Translations under genes and position numbers: made by a program
From: Pomacea canaliculata
Lineage: Eukaryota > Mollusca > Gastropoda > Architaenioglossa > Ampullariidae
Reading direction: 5' to 3'
Assembly (NCBI RefSeq): GCF_003073045.1
Contig: NC_037595.1
Coordinates: forward strand, 7,305,509 to 7,369,508
DNA length: 64,000 nt
Notes under the pieces: generated by a model
What the model was told of the DNA's origin: nothing
Seen by the model: the letters and a program-made list of their open reading frames with translations, nothing else
The model's database searches: none
In this document: positions 51,462 through 61,920 of the stretch, piece after piece
Layout: every line of letters begins with the position of its first letter
Position numbering within the stretch: position 1 is the first letter of the stretch

Positions 51462-53530
51462 ATATAGAAGAAACGCAGCGACGACAAGAACCAGGACGAG
51501 GTCGATAAGATCGCTTGACCAAGATATATGTTCAAACGCAGCTCGCGCGTGAGCAGCAGCGCCACCACCAGCGGAGGCCACGATCGACGGCGTCTGGTGT
51601 GAGACTACGTCACTCCTGTCATATGGGACCATGTCACTTGGGACCATATGTCACTCCTGTCACTAATTGGGACCATATCACTCCTGTCCTTCGTTCTCTT
51701 AACTTGATACCCATATTTTGTCGCTTTCTATACAAACTGTCTCTGTTGTCTTTTAATGTCTTTGCAGGCTATGACTACTTCTCTGTACTTTTCTTCTTGT
51801 CCATCCAGGCCAAACTACTCCGCTCTTCGTCTGATCACGAACTTGTATCACTGGACTGCTGGCAGACGAGCTTTTTTCCAGTTTACTACTAAAACGAGGC
51901 GGATGTGTACAAAGCTTCCGGTTTATTTATACTTCAGAGTTCAGATTAACTACTAAAACGAGGCATGCTTTGAGAACCGCGTTTGAGAACCGCGGCCTTA
52001 CACCCTTTCCCATTGCTAGTCCTTTATCACACCCTTCCTTTTGCAATATCATGTTGCTCTCAGCTTGTTATTTGGTTTCTTTTTGTGTTTTCTGTATTTG
52101 ATTTTATTCTTCGTTTAGTACGGTTATTTTTACTGTTTATATATAGTTCATATGTTTGTTTGCTTTTCTGTCACTCGTATGCTGTCCATGTTTCGTTCTT
52201 TTACATAGGCGCCAAGAGTACACTCCTTTGTAGTGAGAGTATGCGCTTTACAAATTTTGTATTATTATTAAAGGCCCCTTGTTTTACATAAAGGGCCGAG
52301 AATTAATTCCCACATTATTTAATCAAGCTAATTTATATTAACTGAACAATAGATGAGATGATGATGATAATGATAATGATAACTGACTGGCATACGACAT
52401 TGTCCCGCGACGAGAGATTCGAATGGGAGAACACTCGTATTTTATATCACTTATTTCCCTTTACACAAATTCAGGAGGTCACGGGCTGATGGCTCTCAAA
52501 TTCCTTTGCGCGTCATGACGTGATGCAATTCATAAAAGGCGTCACATGGTCACATGCTGTCCTGAATCGTAAGTATGTCACACTCTTATGTATTATCTAC
52601 AAATGGTGCTTTCAAAGTTTTTAAGGACTGTTACATGACAAAAGCACATTTCAGTAACTGGGCAAAGTCATGAAGCGTCAAACTCTCCGATATGCCCCAA
52701 AGCCACCATTGTACTGGCATTGACTGAATGTTCCGAACAATCGCCTCAAACCATTGTTTTCCTGTGGCCTTAATAATAATGTGAGAAATATAGCGAAAAT
52801 CTCAGCCAAAGGCACACGCACTGCGGGGAACAATATCATGAAATAGTCACACAGATGTAGAACGAGTAACAATGCGAAGATTCAATGCATTCCGTCAGTA
52901 AAGGGTGATCACTGCACGTTTAACGGTAACGACTCCAGAGAATGTATAGAAATACATAAATGTAGACACTGTGTTTGGTTTAATGCATAGGTGGTCCTTT
53001 GGCTGCCTTAAAAATTCTTAAATGTTTCCAATGTAATATTTTATAATTTTAAAATGACTTTTTTCTTGATAGGAAATGAGAACAAGAAAAAAGGTACGTC
53101 CCTCGTTTCTGGTTTTATGTACAGCCTGGGGGAAAAAAATAATATAACGTGACGGCTGTGTTTACTTTCCATGCTTGTATTTACTTTGCATGTTTGCTCA
53201 AAAAAGCATGTAATGTTGCTTTTTTTTTTACTTCTTTGTGACAGTTTTATTCCATATATTTTTAAAGTTTAATAGTAGGTTTTTTATAAATGTTTTACAA
53301 AGGTTTAAGCAAAAACCTTTCATAATGTTAAATTTTAAACCACGCATACTCTCTGAAGTTCCACTTCAAACATGGCAACAATGACATACACAGATTTTCA
53401 TTTCCTTTTCATGAAAACATATTTAATGTCATTGAGCATAAACCCAGGAAACATTTACATCATAATTAATCTTACATGTACAACAAATGTTGACCATTTA
53501 TGATAAAGCTTATGTACAGTTTCTGCAGAT
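51462..53530. other. Repeat-rich spacer, no gene seen
   Basis: 51,600-51,690 has short tandem repeats of GGGACCATATCACTCCTGTC type. 51,885-51,965 has two copies of ACTACTAAAACGAGGC. The remainder is AT-rich without splice-supported open frames. Confidence 0.45.
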
Positions 53531-53754
53531 AACAAAATGGGAAAATTGGGATTTTGTGATGATGACCCTTCTCCCACTCCCTTCCCCTCCTTACCACCGT
53601 CACCTACCCTCTCCAAAGCCTTCCCCTCCCCTGAAAATCCCTGGCCCCCCTCCCCCATAGTGCGAAATCGCCTTGAGGTGGAAGACCTCTCCCTTTCAAG
53701 CTCAACAACAACATGGCCCCGACCGTATCGGAGCATCGCAAAGTTTACCCTTTC

Positions 53755-53850
53755 CCAGAGGTATATAAGGGCAGAGCTGAGACGAAACGAAAATGACGTC
53801 ATCAGCAGCTTGTTGAATGGAATGAGTTAATAAAGTCCTTTTTTTATTAT
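53755..53850 (+). promoter_or_regulatory. TATA/CRE-containing repeated segment
   Basis: GTATATAAGGG at 53,761 is a good TATA box; about 30 bp on is TGACGTCATCAGCAGCTTG with a perfect CRE (TGACGTCA), then AATAAAG. The part from TGACGTCA onwards, about 57 bp, recurs nearly identically at 63,776-63,832. A TATA box followed by AATAAA recalls a fossil LTR, but no ends were found. Confidence 0.4.
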
Positions 53851-53965
53851 TTGCATCCAAAGGCAAAACGACGCCCCACGGCCCAGCAGCGAGAAGGTGG
53901 GAGGAGGGTGGAGGTCCCCCGTCTTGTAGCCGCAGTCAGGGTTCCAGGACGTCCTCGCCATCCAG

Positions 53966-54543
53966 GACGTCAAGCACATCAAGCACGCCAAGCACCTCAA
54001 GCACGCCCAATGGGTCATCTGGCCACGGTGCCTTATGTCGCAGGTATGACAAGATCCGAAGTCGTAGAAGACAGAAGAGACGGACTCGCTAGGATTGTCG
54101 GCATTAAGTTGACAATGTATCCTGAAGAGGATTTCCCTTAATATCAGCATATTCACTTTGAGTAGCATTATGTAGCACTTCATACAGCATAGGAGGCACT
54201 GAAACAGTTGATGCGTTATTCCTTTAAACAAGTTTTAGTTTTTTTTATATTCACGACGTCAAGCACGTCAAGCACGCAAAGCACCTCAAGCACGCCCAAT
54301 GGGTCATCTGGCCACGGTGCCTTATGTCGCAGGTATGACAAGATCTGAAGTCGTAGAAGACAGAAGAGACGGACTCGCTAGGATTGTCGGCATTAGGTTG
54401 ACGATGTATCCTGAAGAGGATTTCCCTTAATATCAGCATATTCACTTTGAGTAGCATTATGTAGCACTTCATACAGCATAGGAGGCACTGAAACAGTTGA
54501 TGCATTATTCCTTTAAACAAGTGTTTAGTTTTTTTTATATTCA
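53966..54543 (+). repeat. 289-bp direct tandem duplication
   Basis: Unit 1 spans 53,966-54,254 and unit 2 spans 54,255-54,543, nearly identical, each from GACGTCAAGCAC to TTTTTTATATTCA. Each has a Ser/Thr/Pro-coding stretch in one plus-strand frame followed by GCAGGTATGAC. No larger gene could be assigned. Confidence 0.85.
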
Positions 54544-56133
54544 GTGTAATTTATGTAAGTTCTATAGATACACAGTGATTTATGTAAGCAGTAACTGCTG
54601 CTGTGTGCATGCACATAAGTCTACAATGTGATTGCTATTGACAGCAGCTGCTTTACACTATTTCATTGTAACCACTACAAGCAGATCTGTTGTTTGATTT
54701 TATAATAAACAACTGCTATAGACTGTAACTGCTGCTGTTTGGTTATAGTATGCATTTTGATGGCACTAATGATGTTCCCTAGCAGGATGTGATCTGGTGT
54801 TTTCTTCTAAAGGCATCGATGATATGGTCTCTATACAAACAGGGATGTACAGGGCTGTAGACAGCTGTAGAGTTGATCGCTGTAAATAAGCTTATGTATT
54901 AAACATCACCAACAATTGTAACAAAATTTTGGCTCAAGATTTAAAAAAAATACAAATGCTTGTCATTAATTGTTGATTGCAACATAAAGATAAAAGTGGT
55001 TATAAATGATGCCTAGTTTAAATATAATTTTTTTCTGTTGAGAATTATATTTGTGTTATTAGAGAAATTTGAAACTCTACTAGCTTAAAATATTGCCAGC
55101 TAGTTTGTGTTGCTAGAATAAGGAAGAAAATGCATATACAAGAGAAAGCTAAGACTAGTTAATAGAAAATATAACATTTCAAGGTTTTCCTTATAGGTAC
55201 ATGGTAACAAAGAAAACAAATCTCATTTTTAGAACTTATTAGTACTGTAGTGCTGCCCATTTCAGCCAAGATTTATTTATTATTATTGCCACTAAATAAA
55301 TAAAGCATGATACTGAGCCATTAACGAATTTAATAACCCAATGTCATTTTTTTATAGTGACTTTTTCTACACTTTTCTTTTCTCAAATTTTCTAGACTTT
55401 TACAGTACTAATAAGTTCTAAAAATGAGATTTGTTTTCTTTGTTAACACCAACCAGCATTGAAAAGGTAAAAGATACTGGTGAATATGACAAACTAAAGA
55501 TAAAATTGTCTGGCTACATGGAGGTATTAAAATTAGGAACACATACACTGCCAAGTAGTTTGAAAATGTACACATTCAGCATCATGCAGAAACTGTAGCA
55601 TGTATCTAGAATGAGTCTTACCAACTGCAAAAATAATATCCTTGGTGTCCATATGATCGATCTGTTCACTACAACTTTGACATACAGTTCCTATCCGTCA
55701 CAGCAAGAAGAGGGCGGTGATTCACCTACCTACCTAGCCTACTAAAACGTAGCACCTAATTCCCTAGGGTGGGAAAAGAGGGGGTTGAGTGACGTGAGCC
55801 GCTTTCCAGAGGGACCAAAGCACCTTGCGACAAATCGGTACTACAAGAGAGGCTAGATATCCTCTCTGGTACTACTCTCGTACTCAGGGTGGACAGGACT
55901 AAAGGTTTACTAAGAGAGGGGTTTGAGTGACTTGAGCCGCTTTCCATGTGGATCAAGACACCTTGAGGTAAAATGGTGCTACTCTCGTACTGAGAAGCAA
56001 AGTTTTACTGCTTTTCCAAGCAGGACCAGTCGCCTTTCAGTAAACTGGTGTAATCACTGAACTTTGCCTGCTATATACACTAAAATATGTGTAATATATA
56101 TAATATAAAGTAATAATATAAAATAATAATAAT
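54544..56133. other. AT-rich spacer with a hairpin element and a degenerate duplication
   Basis: No gene seen. The hairpin element at 55,204-55,446 is listed separately. A degenerate duplication of about 136 bp (55,775-55,911 and 55,912-56,045) shares GAGTGAC.TGAGCCGCTTTCCA. Confidence 0.5.
55204..55446. mobile_element. Hairpin element with 45-bp perfect inverted ends
   Basis: TAACAAAGAAAACAAATCTC and the following 25 bases recur as a perfect reverse complement about 150 bp later. Such long identical inverted ends suggest a young MITE or a recent fold-back event. No coding capacity. A TSD was not resolved. Confidence 0.65.
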
Positions 56134-56335
56134 AATAATATAAAAAGCCAGCGACGCCTTCGCCTCACTCAGGAGCACATGGAAGGCAACAAACATCAGT
56201 AAGAAGATCAAGCTGAGAATCTTCCAGTCAACTGTCATCAGCACCCTCCTTTACGGATCAGAATATTTAATTCCCAAAGTAGCATATGAAGCAAGGCACT
56301 GTGACCAACAGCAAAAAGAGAAGAATATAAACTTC
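56134..56335 (+). mobile_element. LINE core fragment joined to a 60-bp non-LINE segment
   Basis: From AAAAAGCCAGCGACG to TTTACGGATCAGAA is the LINE segment encoding AFASLRSTWKATNISKK, identical over about 105 bp to the piece at 51.1 kb (opposite strand). It is followed by AATTCCCAAAGTAGCATA and about 45 more bases, which also follow the copy at 61.1 kb. Confidence 0.7.
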
Positions 56336-56446
56336 TTTGGTCTTTGTTTTTTATATCTGTTGAAATAGGTTTGATCAATGAATATATATATATTTCTAAC
56401 ACCTCTAGAAATAAAAATCTCTTAAATACTTAGAAAGACAATGTAC

Positions 56447-58914
56447 CCCTCCCTCCAGCTGTGGTAAAACCAGCTGCACGGACTGCTGTCATAGGTCTAG
56501 GGGCACCCTCTCCATCTATATTCCCAGTGATGGGTCGGCCTAAAGATGATGGCAGCCCCATTCGTCCTCTGGCAGCTGTTCCCATTCGAGCAGCAGTCCC
56601 TAGTCTTCCACCAGGTGCCATCCCCCCAATGCCTCCTCCCATGGCCATGCCACCCCTTGCTGCTGTCTGTTTGCACACAATTAATATTATAGGCACATGC
56701 TTTTCCAAATACAAAAAAAGCAACACCTTAAACAATAACAAATAATACAACAAACCTATACCTAAAGAGCAAGGCATTTTCCCTGCTCTATAGAAAATAA
56801 TGTTAGACTTTGCTTTACAGTTTAACTTAACTGTTACTTGTCTTAAAGTGCATATTGGCACTTACATTGTTAAATGTTTTGCATTAAACTGTTTTAAATT
56901 TCAGTTTTTATCTGAAATATGGACCCCAAAAGTGATTTATTAGCCACTCAAAAAATAGTAGTAGTTTAATAATATTTCACCAGTTATTAAACATAAGCAT
57001 TTCCACAAACAGCATATGAATTTGTCATTTCTTCATCTTTGATTTTTTTTAGCTAATGATAGCAGGTAATTCCCCATGGGTCTTTTAAGTTGATAGAGTT
57101 ATGAAAAGCACCAGTTGATTGTACAGCATACTGAACACACTACCTGCAGATGTGGTAGAGGAAGTGTTTGGTCAGCAAGTGTTTGGCATGCATGCCTTTT
57201 TGGTCCAGAGAGTAAAGACAAAGCGTCCCCTACTCCCAGCAATGCAAACAGCATTGTCCTCTAATGCTGCCAACCATCTATGGCACAAGATTCCAGATTC
57301 CCTAAGTACTGCTCTCTGAGTCATAAATTGCAGCATAACTCTACATAGCCACCAAAAGAATAATAATGATGTTTTAGCTTGTATAGCACCTTATCCTGGG
57401 CTGTGGACAGCTCAAGGCGCTTCACAAATGACAGAAGGTGCAGAAGTGCAGAAGGTGATCTGATGTTAAAATAAGGTGACGACAAAATAAAATGATGACA
57501 AAATGTCGGTGTTTAGCGGACCGTCCTTCACACCATAGGGAAGCATCCACATACAGCACGAGTAACAATTCAAAGTCCAAATATCAAAACATCATACCCG
57601 CCACAATACACTCCATGGCAAATGGAACACATCCAAGAGAGAATGTCTGACTGGAATGACGAACGAGTCCAGCACATACGAAAGTTCTCTGATCAACAGA
57701 ATTAAAGACGACATGAAGCCCACACAACTGTGCTGATCATGAAGTCTGCACATCGGAAAATTAAGCCACCAACATGGAAGAGACAGCACATATTCCAAGC
57801 ACACGATGGCAGGCCCATCAAAAACGCACGATCACAAGTCCAACATGAGGAAGACCTCAGATAAAACAAAAAAACAACAGAACATTGCCCCCTACAGCCA
57901 GTTAGGCAAGGCGACATCACTCTATATCTATATATAAAACATGCCAAGAAGAAACTCTTGCCACCTCATTGGTCGCTCGGTTGATAACAAAGGGAACCAA
58001 TAGATGGGTATCCATCATCCTGAATGCCACGGTTGCATCACCAGCCCTGACTGTTTCACTTTGCACACTAGACCACATAGTGTACTGGCCAGGACTTGAT
58101 CAATGTACACTCTTGGCTTATGAGACTATGAAAGTTTGCTCTGCTGTATTGTCAACCATCATGCTAAAAGCTGTAGCAACAAGCAAGCAATCGCCAGAAT
58201 AAAATTGTAACACCTAACAACCACTTGTTTCATGTTATCTCCACAAATTATTCCCAAGTACGTATCATGTAGTAGGCTACCCAGTTACAATGATAGCATA
58301 AAGATTAGGGCATCAGTATCTAGTGGTCCATTGAAACTTTTCTGCTCTTTGTTTCTGCAAGTCTGAGCATCTTTTCAGTAGAAAACCTAGAACAAAAAGA
58401 AAAGCTGATGACTTTTCAATCCCAGTGTTGTAATTTGCTTACTGGTGGTGGCCGTCTGCCATGACTTGTTCTTAAGACTGCCTTTTGGAAAATCTCATCA
58501 TGGGCAAGATCCTGAAAAATGTTTTACGAACAAACAATGTAGTAAGAATAATCTATCTTTGAGACAGAGGCTACTTAAACAGATCCTGCAATTTCAGACA
58601 AAACATCTCATAGTTAGAAAAATACATTGCATTTTGTTACAGTTACTATTACAAAAATTTACCTGTACCTGGTCAGAACATTGTCTACTTTCACAAATCT
58701 TTCTTTCCTCAAATTTCTTTCAATGCTACCATTTTTCTTTATTACATTGTAGCATTAACATGAGATGCAAATTTACAAACGTGTTGTATGTTTATTTTGC
58801 TATATAACCTAGCTAGTCAAAACTTACATCTGTATCCAGAGCAGCACTGTATTCATTAAAACCTCCATAAATATCCTCCTCTTCTTCTCCAGCAGGAGGA
58901 ATATGCTCCATCAT
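56447..58914 (-). CDS. IFT88: IFT88 homologue, first three coding exons
   Basis: IFT88 is a TPR protein of the intraflagellar transport B complex, needed to build cilia. Exon 1 (58914-58828) starts MMEHIPPAGEEEEDIYGGF, exon 2 (58511-58443) encodes DEIFQKAVLRTSHGRRPPP, and exon 3 (56666-56447) is Gly-rich and ends SSLGRPITG, then RPMTAVRAAGFT. Human IFT88 has AFQQAVRTSHGRRPP, SSIGRPMTG and RPMTAVRAAGFT in the same order. Exons 1 and 2 end in phase 0 with GTAAG donors; the exon 3 donor (AGGG|GTACAT) is weaker. The TPR part is not found anywhere to the left, so the gene is split by a very long intron, rearranged, or only a 5' copy. An LTR element begins about 20 bp upstream of the ATG. Confidence 0.85.
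56667..58442. other. Second intron of the IFT88 homologue
   Basis: Near 57,375-57,425 is TTGTATAGCACCTTATCC with AAGGCGCTTCACAAATG, a pattern common at the 3' ends of dispersed invertebrate repeats. Plus-strand open frames at 57,119-57,319 and 57,969-58,202 match nothing I know and have no splice support. No gene is assigned. Confidence 0.4.
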
Positions 58915-58934
58915 GTTAAGCCGAGTGAGCCCAG

Positions 58935-59273
58935 TGTAGAAAATGTATTTTCTACATTTTATCTTTTTTAAGGTGTAGTGTGTTTACTGTGTTTATTTAC
59001 TTTGTAATGTTTGATTAGAGTGGTTAAATTGGTTACTTGGACAAAACATCGTGTGCGGGCCAAGCTGGCACATCTCCTCTGGCTGGCGCGACAACCATCT
59101 CGCTGCCGGTGTCCAGATGTGTGATGTGTATAAATTTATCCATGTATTTTTGAAATTATATTCTTTAATTATTATCACAAACTACAGTGAATTGTTGTAA
59201 TTAGTTGTGTGGGCAAGTGTATGAATAAAAGAGTATCCATTGCGCAGCAGGACCCACGTAACCATCCATTACA
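58935..59273 (+). repeat. Left LTR
   Basis: Full LTR of about 339 bp, TGTAGA...TTACA, next to the TSD CCCAG. It includes AATAAA near its right end (GAATAAAAGAG). Confidence 0.85.
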
Positions 59274-60550
59274 ACTGGCGAGCCTGACGTAGAGTATTCA
59301 TTTATTAAGTTAAATTAATCTGATGCGAACTGTGGAATTTTTTCTGATTATTTGTGCCCTAGCATTTGTATTTATGCTATTGTTCAAAGTGCGTTAACAT
59401 TTATAAGTGGAAGTTGCATTATTTTCCTGATATTGGAACCATGGGGGGCAATAACATAGAGTTTCTAGAAAAGGCGCTCGAGGTTATGGAACAGCTAGAG
59501 CGAGAGGGGGAAACGAGGGGATATAGTGGTGATACCCTCGGTAACTTTATTCTGGAGGGACTTGACGGGTTTGACAGACAAAGACCAAGGGGTTGCTGCA
59601 TAAATTGTAATATGTAATGTATGTGATGGGTTGACCGCCGTTTTTTCCACCAAGCGGAACATGCGGTACCCAAGGGCGGCAGAGTAAGCGTCTGCGCGCC
59701 AGCAGAACCCTAGGGGTTGCTGCGCAGCGTCGGGGACGTACGGTCACGACGAGTTTTATTTTCTGACGGGGGATGACTGCCAGCTAAGTCCACTCAGTGG
59801 TAAAGTGGCGTACCCCTAGTGTAACCGGCACGGCTAAAGTGTCAGAGCCTCAGTGACTAGGCAGGTGTGAAAAAAAAAAGGGCCTTTACTGCTGCATGAA
59901 ACAGATTGTTGGACAGGCTGTGTAAAACGCACATTTTTATCACGAGGAGATGGTTGTACGTGTGAACAGACAATGCCCGATTATGTAGAGTAGTCTTAGC
60001 AACACGCAATTTTTTTTTTTTTTTTTTGAGGTGAATTGGTTTGTGGTGACTATGCTTTATTGATGATTAGTTGTTATATTTTGATTTTTGGCTGTGCTAT
60101 ACATTTGGGCATGTGTACTAATCGTTTTGGCTATCGGATGGATTTGTATTTCGAAAAAATTGTGCCTTAGCAGGCACAATTTTTCCCCCGGAGGAAGGGG
60201 TGATGTAGAAAATGTATTTTCTACATTTTATCTTTTTTAAGGTGTAGTGTGTTTACTGTGTTTAGTTACTTAGTTAACTAGAGGTAAGTAGATGCACTTC
60301 TAGTTTTTACTGCTGTGTCTTAAATGTCTGTATATGTATGCCTGCCCTTGTGAGCGAAGACAAATTTCTGTCCTGGGTATCCTCGACAGACAATAAAGTT
60401 TGTTTTGATTTGATTTTTTTGATTTTGAACATTTTTTTTTAATTTGTACGAGTCTAACCCATTGAAGAATTACACAAAATAAACGTGTAAAAACTAAAAT
60501 TTTCCGTACACCAGCTCACTGACTCACTCATTCTGCTTTATCATTTCAGT

Positions 60551-61038
60551 ATGGAATACATCCTCAGAGCTGCTTTCCAAGCTGTCAAAGCCGGAATTCA
60601 ATACATCATTGGGCATCGCCAACAACAGCCAGCCAATCAACAAATAATTAGACCAGCAAGGAGACAGGCACAAAGACCAAGAAGACTTAGGAACGTGTTA
60701 AATCCAAGACAAAGACAAGGAAGAAATCAACATCCCAGAATACATAATCAGAGAGTGAGAAGACAACAGCCAAGAAGAAGACACAGAAGACGACAAATAC
60801 TCAAACCATGGCAGTCGACTATGCTGAAAGATCAATTTAATATAAATCAATATGCGACTGCAGAAGTCGTCGCAACTATTTCCAGGCATACCCATTTGAA
60901 TTATATTTGGATTAGGGTAAGCACAGTAAACAGGCTCGGTGTCTAGTCCTAGTTGTTAACTAAACAGTCTTGACTTCAGAGACACGTTTTAACATTTTGG
61001 TTCTTCCTTTCCAGAGGTGGTTCGCCAACAGACGTGCC
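60551..61038 (+). CDS. Divergent homeobox gene 2 (truncated, inside the LTR element)
   Basis: Exon 60551-60916 follows ATTTCAG and opens MEYILRAAFQAVKAG. It continues through an Arg/Gln-rich stretch into a homeodomain-like region: helix 1 WQSTMLKDQFNINQY, helix 2 ATAEVVATISRHT, and helix 3 split as NYIWIR then RWFANRRA in exon 2 from 61,015. W48, F49, N51 and R53 are present, with Ala at position 50. The intron (60,917-61,014) is at the same codon as in homeobox gene 1 and aligns to it along nearly its whole length, starting with an identical GTAAGCACAGTAAACAG. Exon 2 runs straight into LINE sequence after NRRA, so this copy is truncated. The basic N-terminus may bind nucleic acid. Whether it is expressed is unknown. 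Confidence 0.6.
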
Positions 61039-61197
61039 TCACTCAGGAGCACATGGAAGGCAACAAACATCAGTAAGAAGATCAAGCTGAGAATCTTCCA
61101 GTCAACTGTCATCAGCACCCTCCTTTACGGATCAGAATTCCCAAAGTAGCATACGAAGCAAGACACTGTGACCAACAGCAAAAAGAGAAGAATATAA
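61033..61197 (+). mobile_element. LINE core fragment plus 60-bp segment, third copy
   Basis: Joined to homeobox 2 exon 2 at a shared GCC, then identical to the 51.1-kb and 56.1-kb LINE pieces over about 100 bp, then AATTCCCAAAGTAGCATA and following bases as at 56.3 kb. It ends where the second LTR-element internal copy begins (CGGCACGGCTAAAG). Confidence 0.7.
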
Positions 61198-61579
61198 ACC
61201 GGCACGGCTAAAGTGTCAGAGCCTCAGTGACTAGGCAGGTGTGAAAAAAAAAAGGGCCTTTACTGCTGCATGAAACAGATTGTTGGACAGGCTGTGTAAA
61301 ACGCACATTTTTATCACGAGGAGATGGTTGTACGTGTGAACAGACAATGCCCGATTATGTAGAGTAGTCTTAGCAACACGCAATTTTTTTTTTTTTTTTT
61401 TTTGAGGTGAATTGGTTTGTGGTGACTATGCTTTATTGATGATTAGTTGTTATATTTTGATTTCTGGCTGTGCTATACATTTAGGCATGTGTACTAATCG
61501 TTTTGGCTATCGGATGGATTTGTATTTCGAAAAAATTGTGCATTAGCAGGCAAAATTTTTTCCCCGGAGGAAGGGGTGA

Positions 61580-61915
61580 TGTAGAAAATGTATTTTCTAC
61601 ATTTTATCTTTTTTAAGGTGTAGTGTGTTTACTGTGTTTAGTTACTTTGTAATGTTTGATTAGAGTGGTTAAATTGGTTAGTTGGACAAAACATCGTGTG
61701 CGGGCCAAGCTGGCACATCTCTGGCTGGCGCGACAACCATCTCGCTGCCGGTGTCCAGATGTGTGATGTGTATAAATTTATCCATGTATTTTTGAAATTA
61801 TATTCTTTAATTATTATCACAAACTACAGTGAATTGTTGTAATTAGTTGTGTGGGCGAGTGTATGAACAAAAGAGTATCCAATGCGCAGCAGGACCCACG
61901 TAACCATCCATTACA
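61580..61915 (+). repeat. Right LTR
   Basis: Full LTR with the same start and end as the left one, preceded by the polypurine tract GGAGGAAGGGG and followed by the TSD CCCAG. Confidence 0.85.
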
Positions 61916-61920
61916 CCCAG

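Larger units (their letters stand above)
58935..61915 (+). mobile_element. LTR retrotransposon fossil enclosing a homeobox segment
   Basis: The outer boundaries are LTRs starting TGTAGAAAATG and ending CCATCCATTACA, flanked by CCCAG on both sides (58,930-58,934 and 61,916-61,920), so the whole block behaves as one insertion. Parts: LTR 58,935-59,273; a primer-binding-like TGGCGAGCCTGACG after it; internal sequence to 60,203 with a short gag-like open segment; a polypurine tract GGAGGAAGGGG; a partial LTR 60,204-60,270; foreign DNA to about 61,197; a second copy of the internal 3' part (61,198-61,579); LTR 61,580-61,915. The family is probably Ty3/Gypsy-like, not certain. It is broken, lacking a recognisable pol. 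The LTRs are very similar, so it is fairly young. Confidence 0.8.

Noticed and set aside
53827-54231. Cys-rich minus-strand protein of about 134 codons
   Set aside because: It is built across the tandem duplication, repeats in the second unit, and has no homology, signal peptide or splice context.
59434-59617. A host gene in the acidic short open frame inside the LTR element
   Set aside because: Its position just after the left LTR and primer-binding-like site makes it part of the element, probably a gag remnant.
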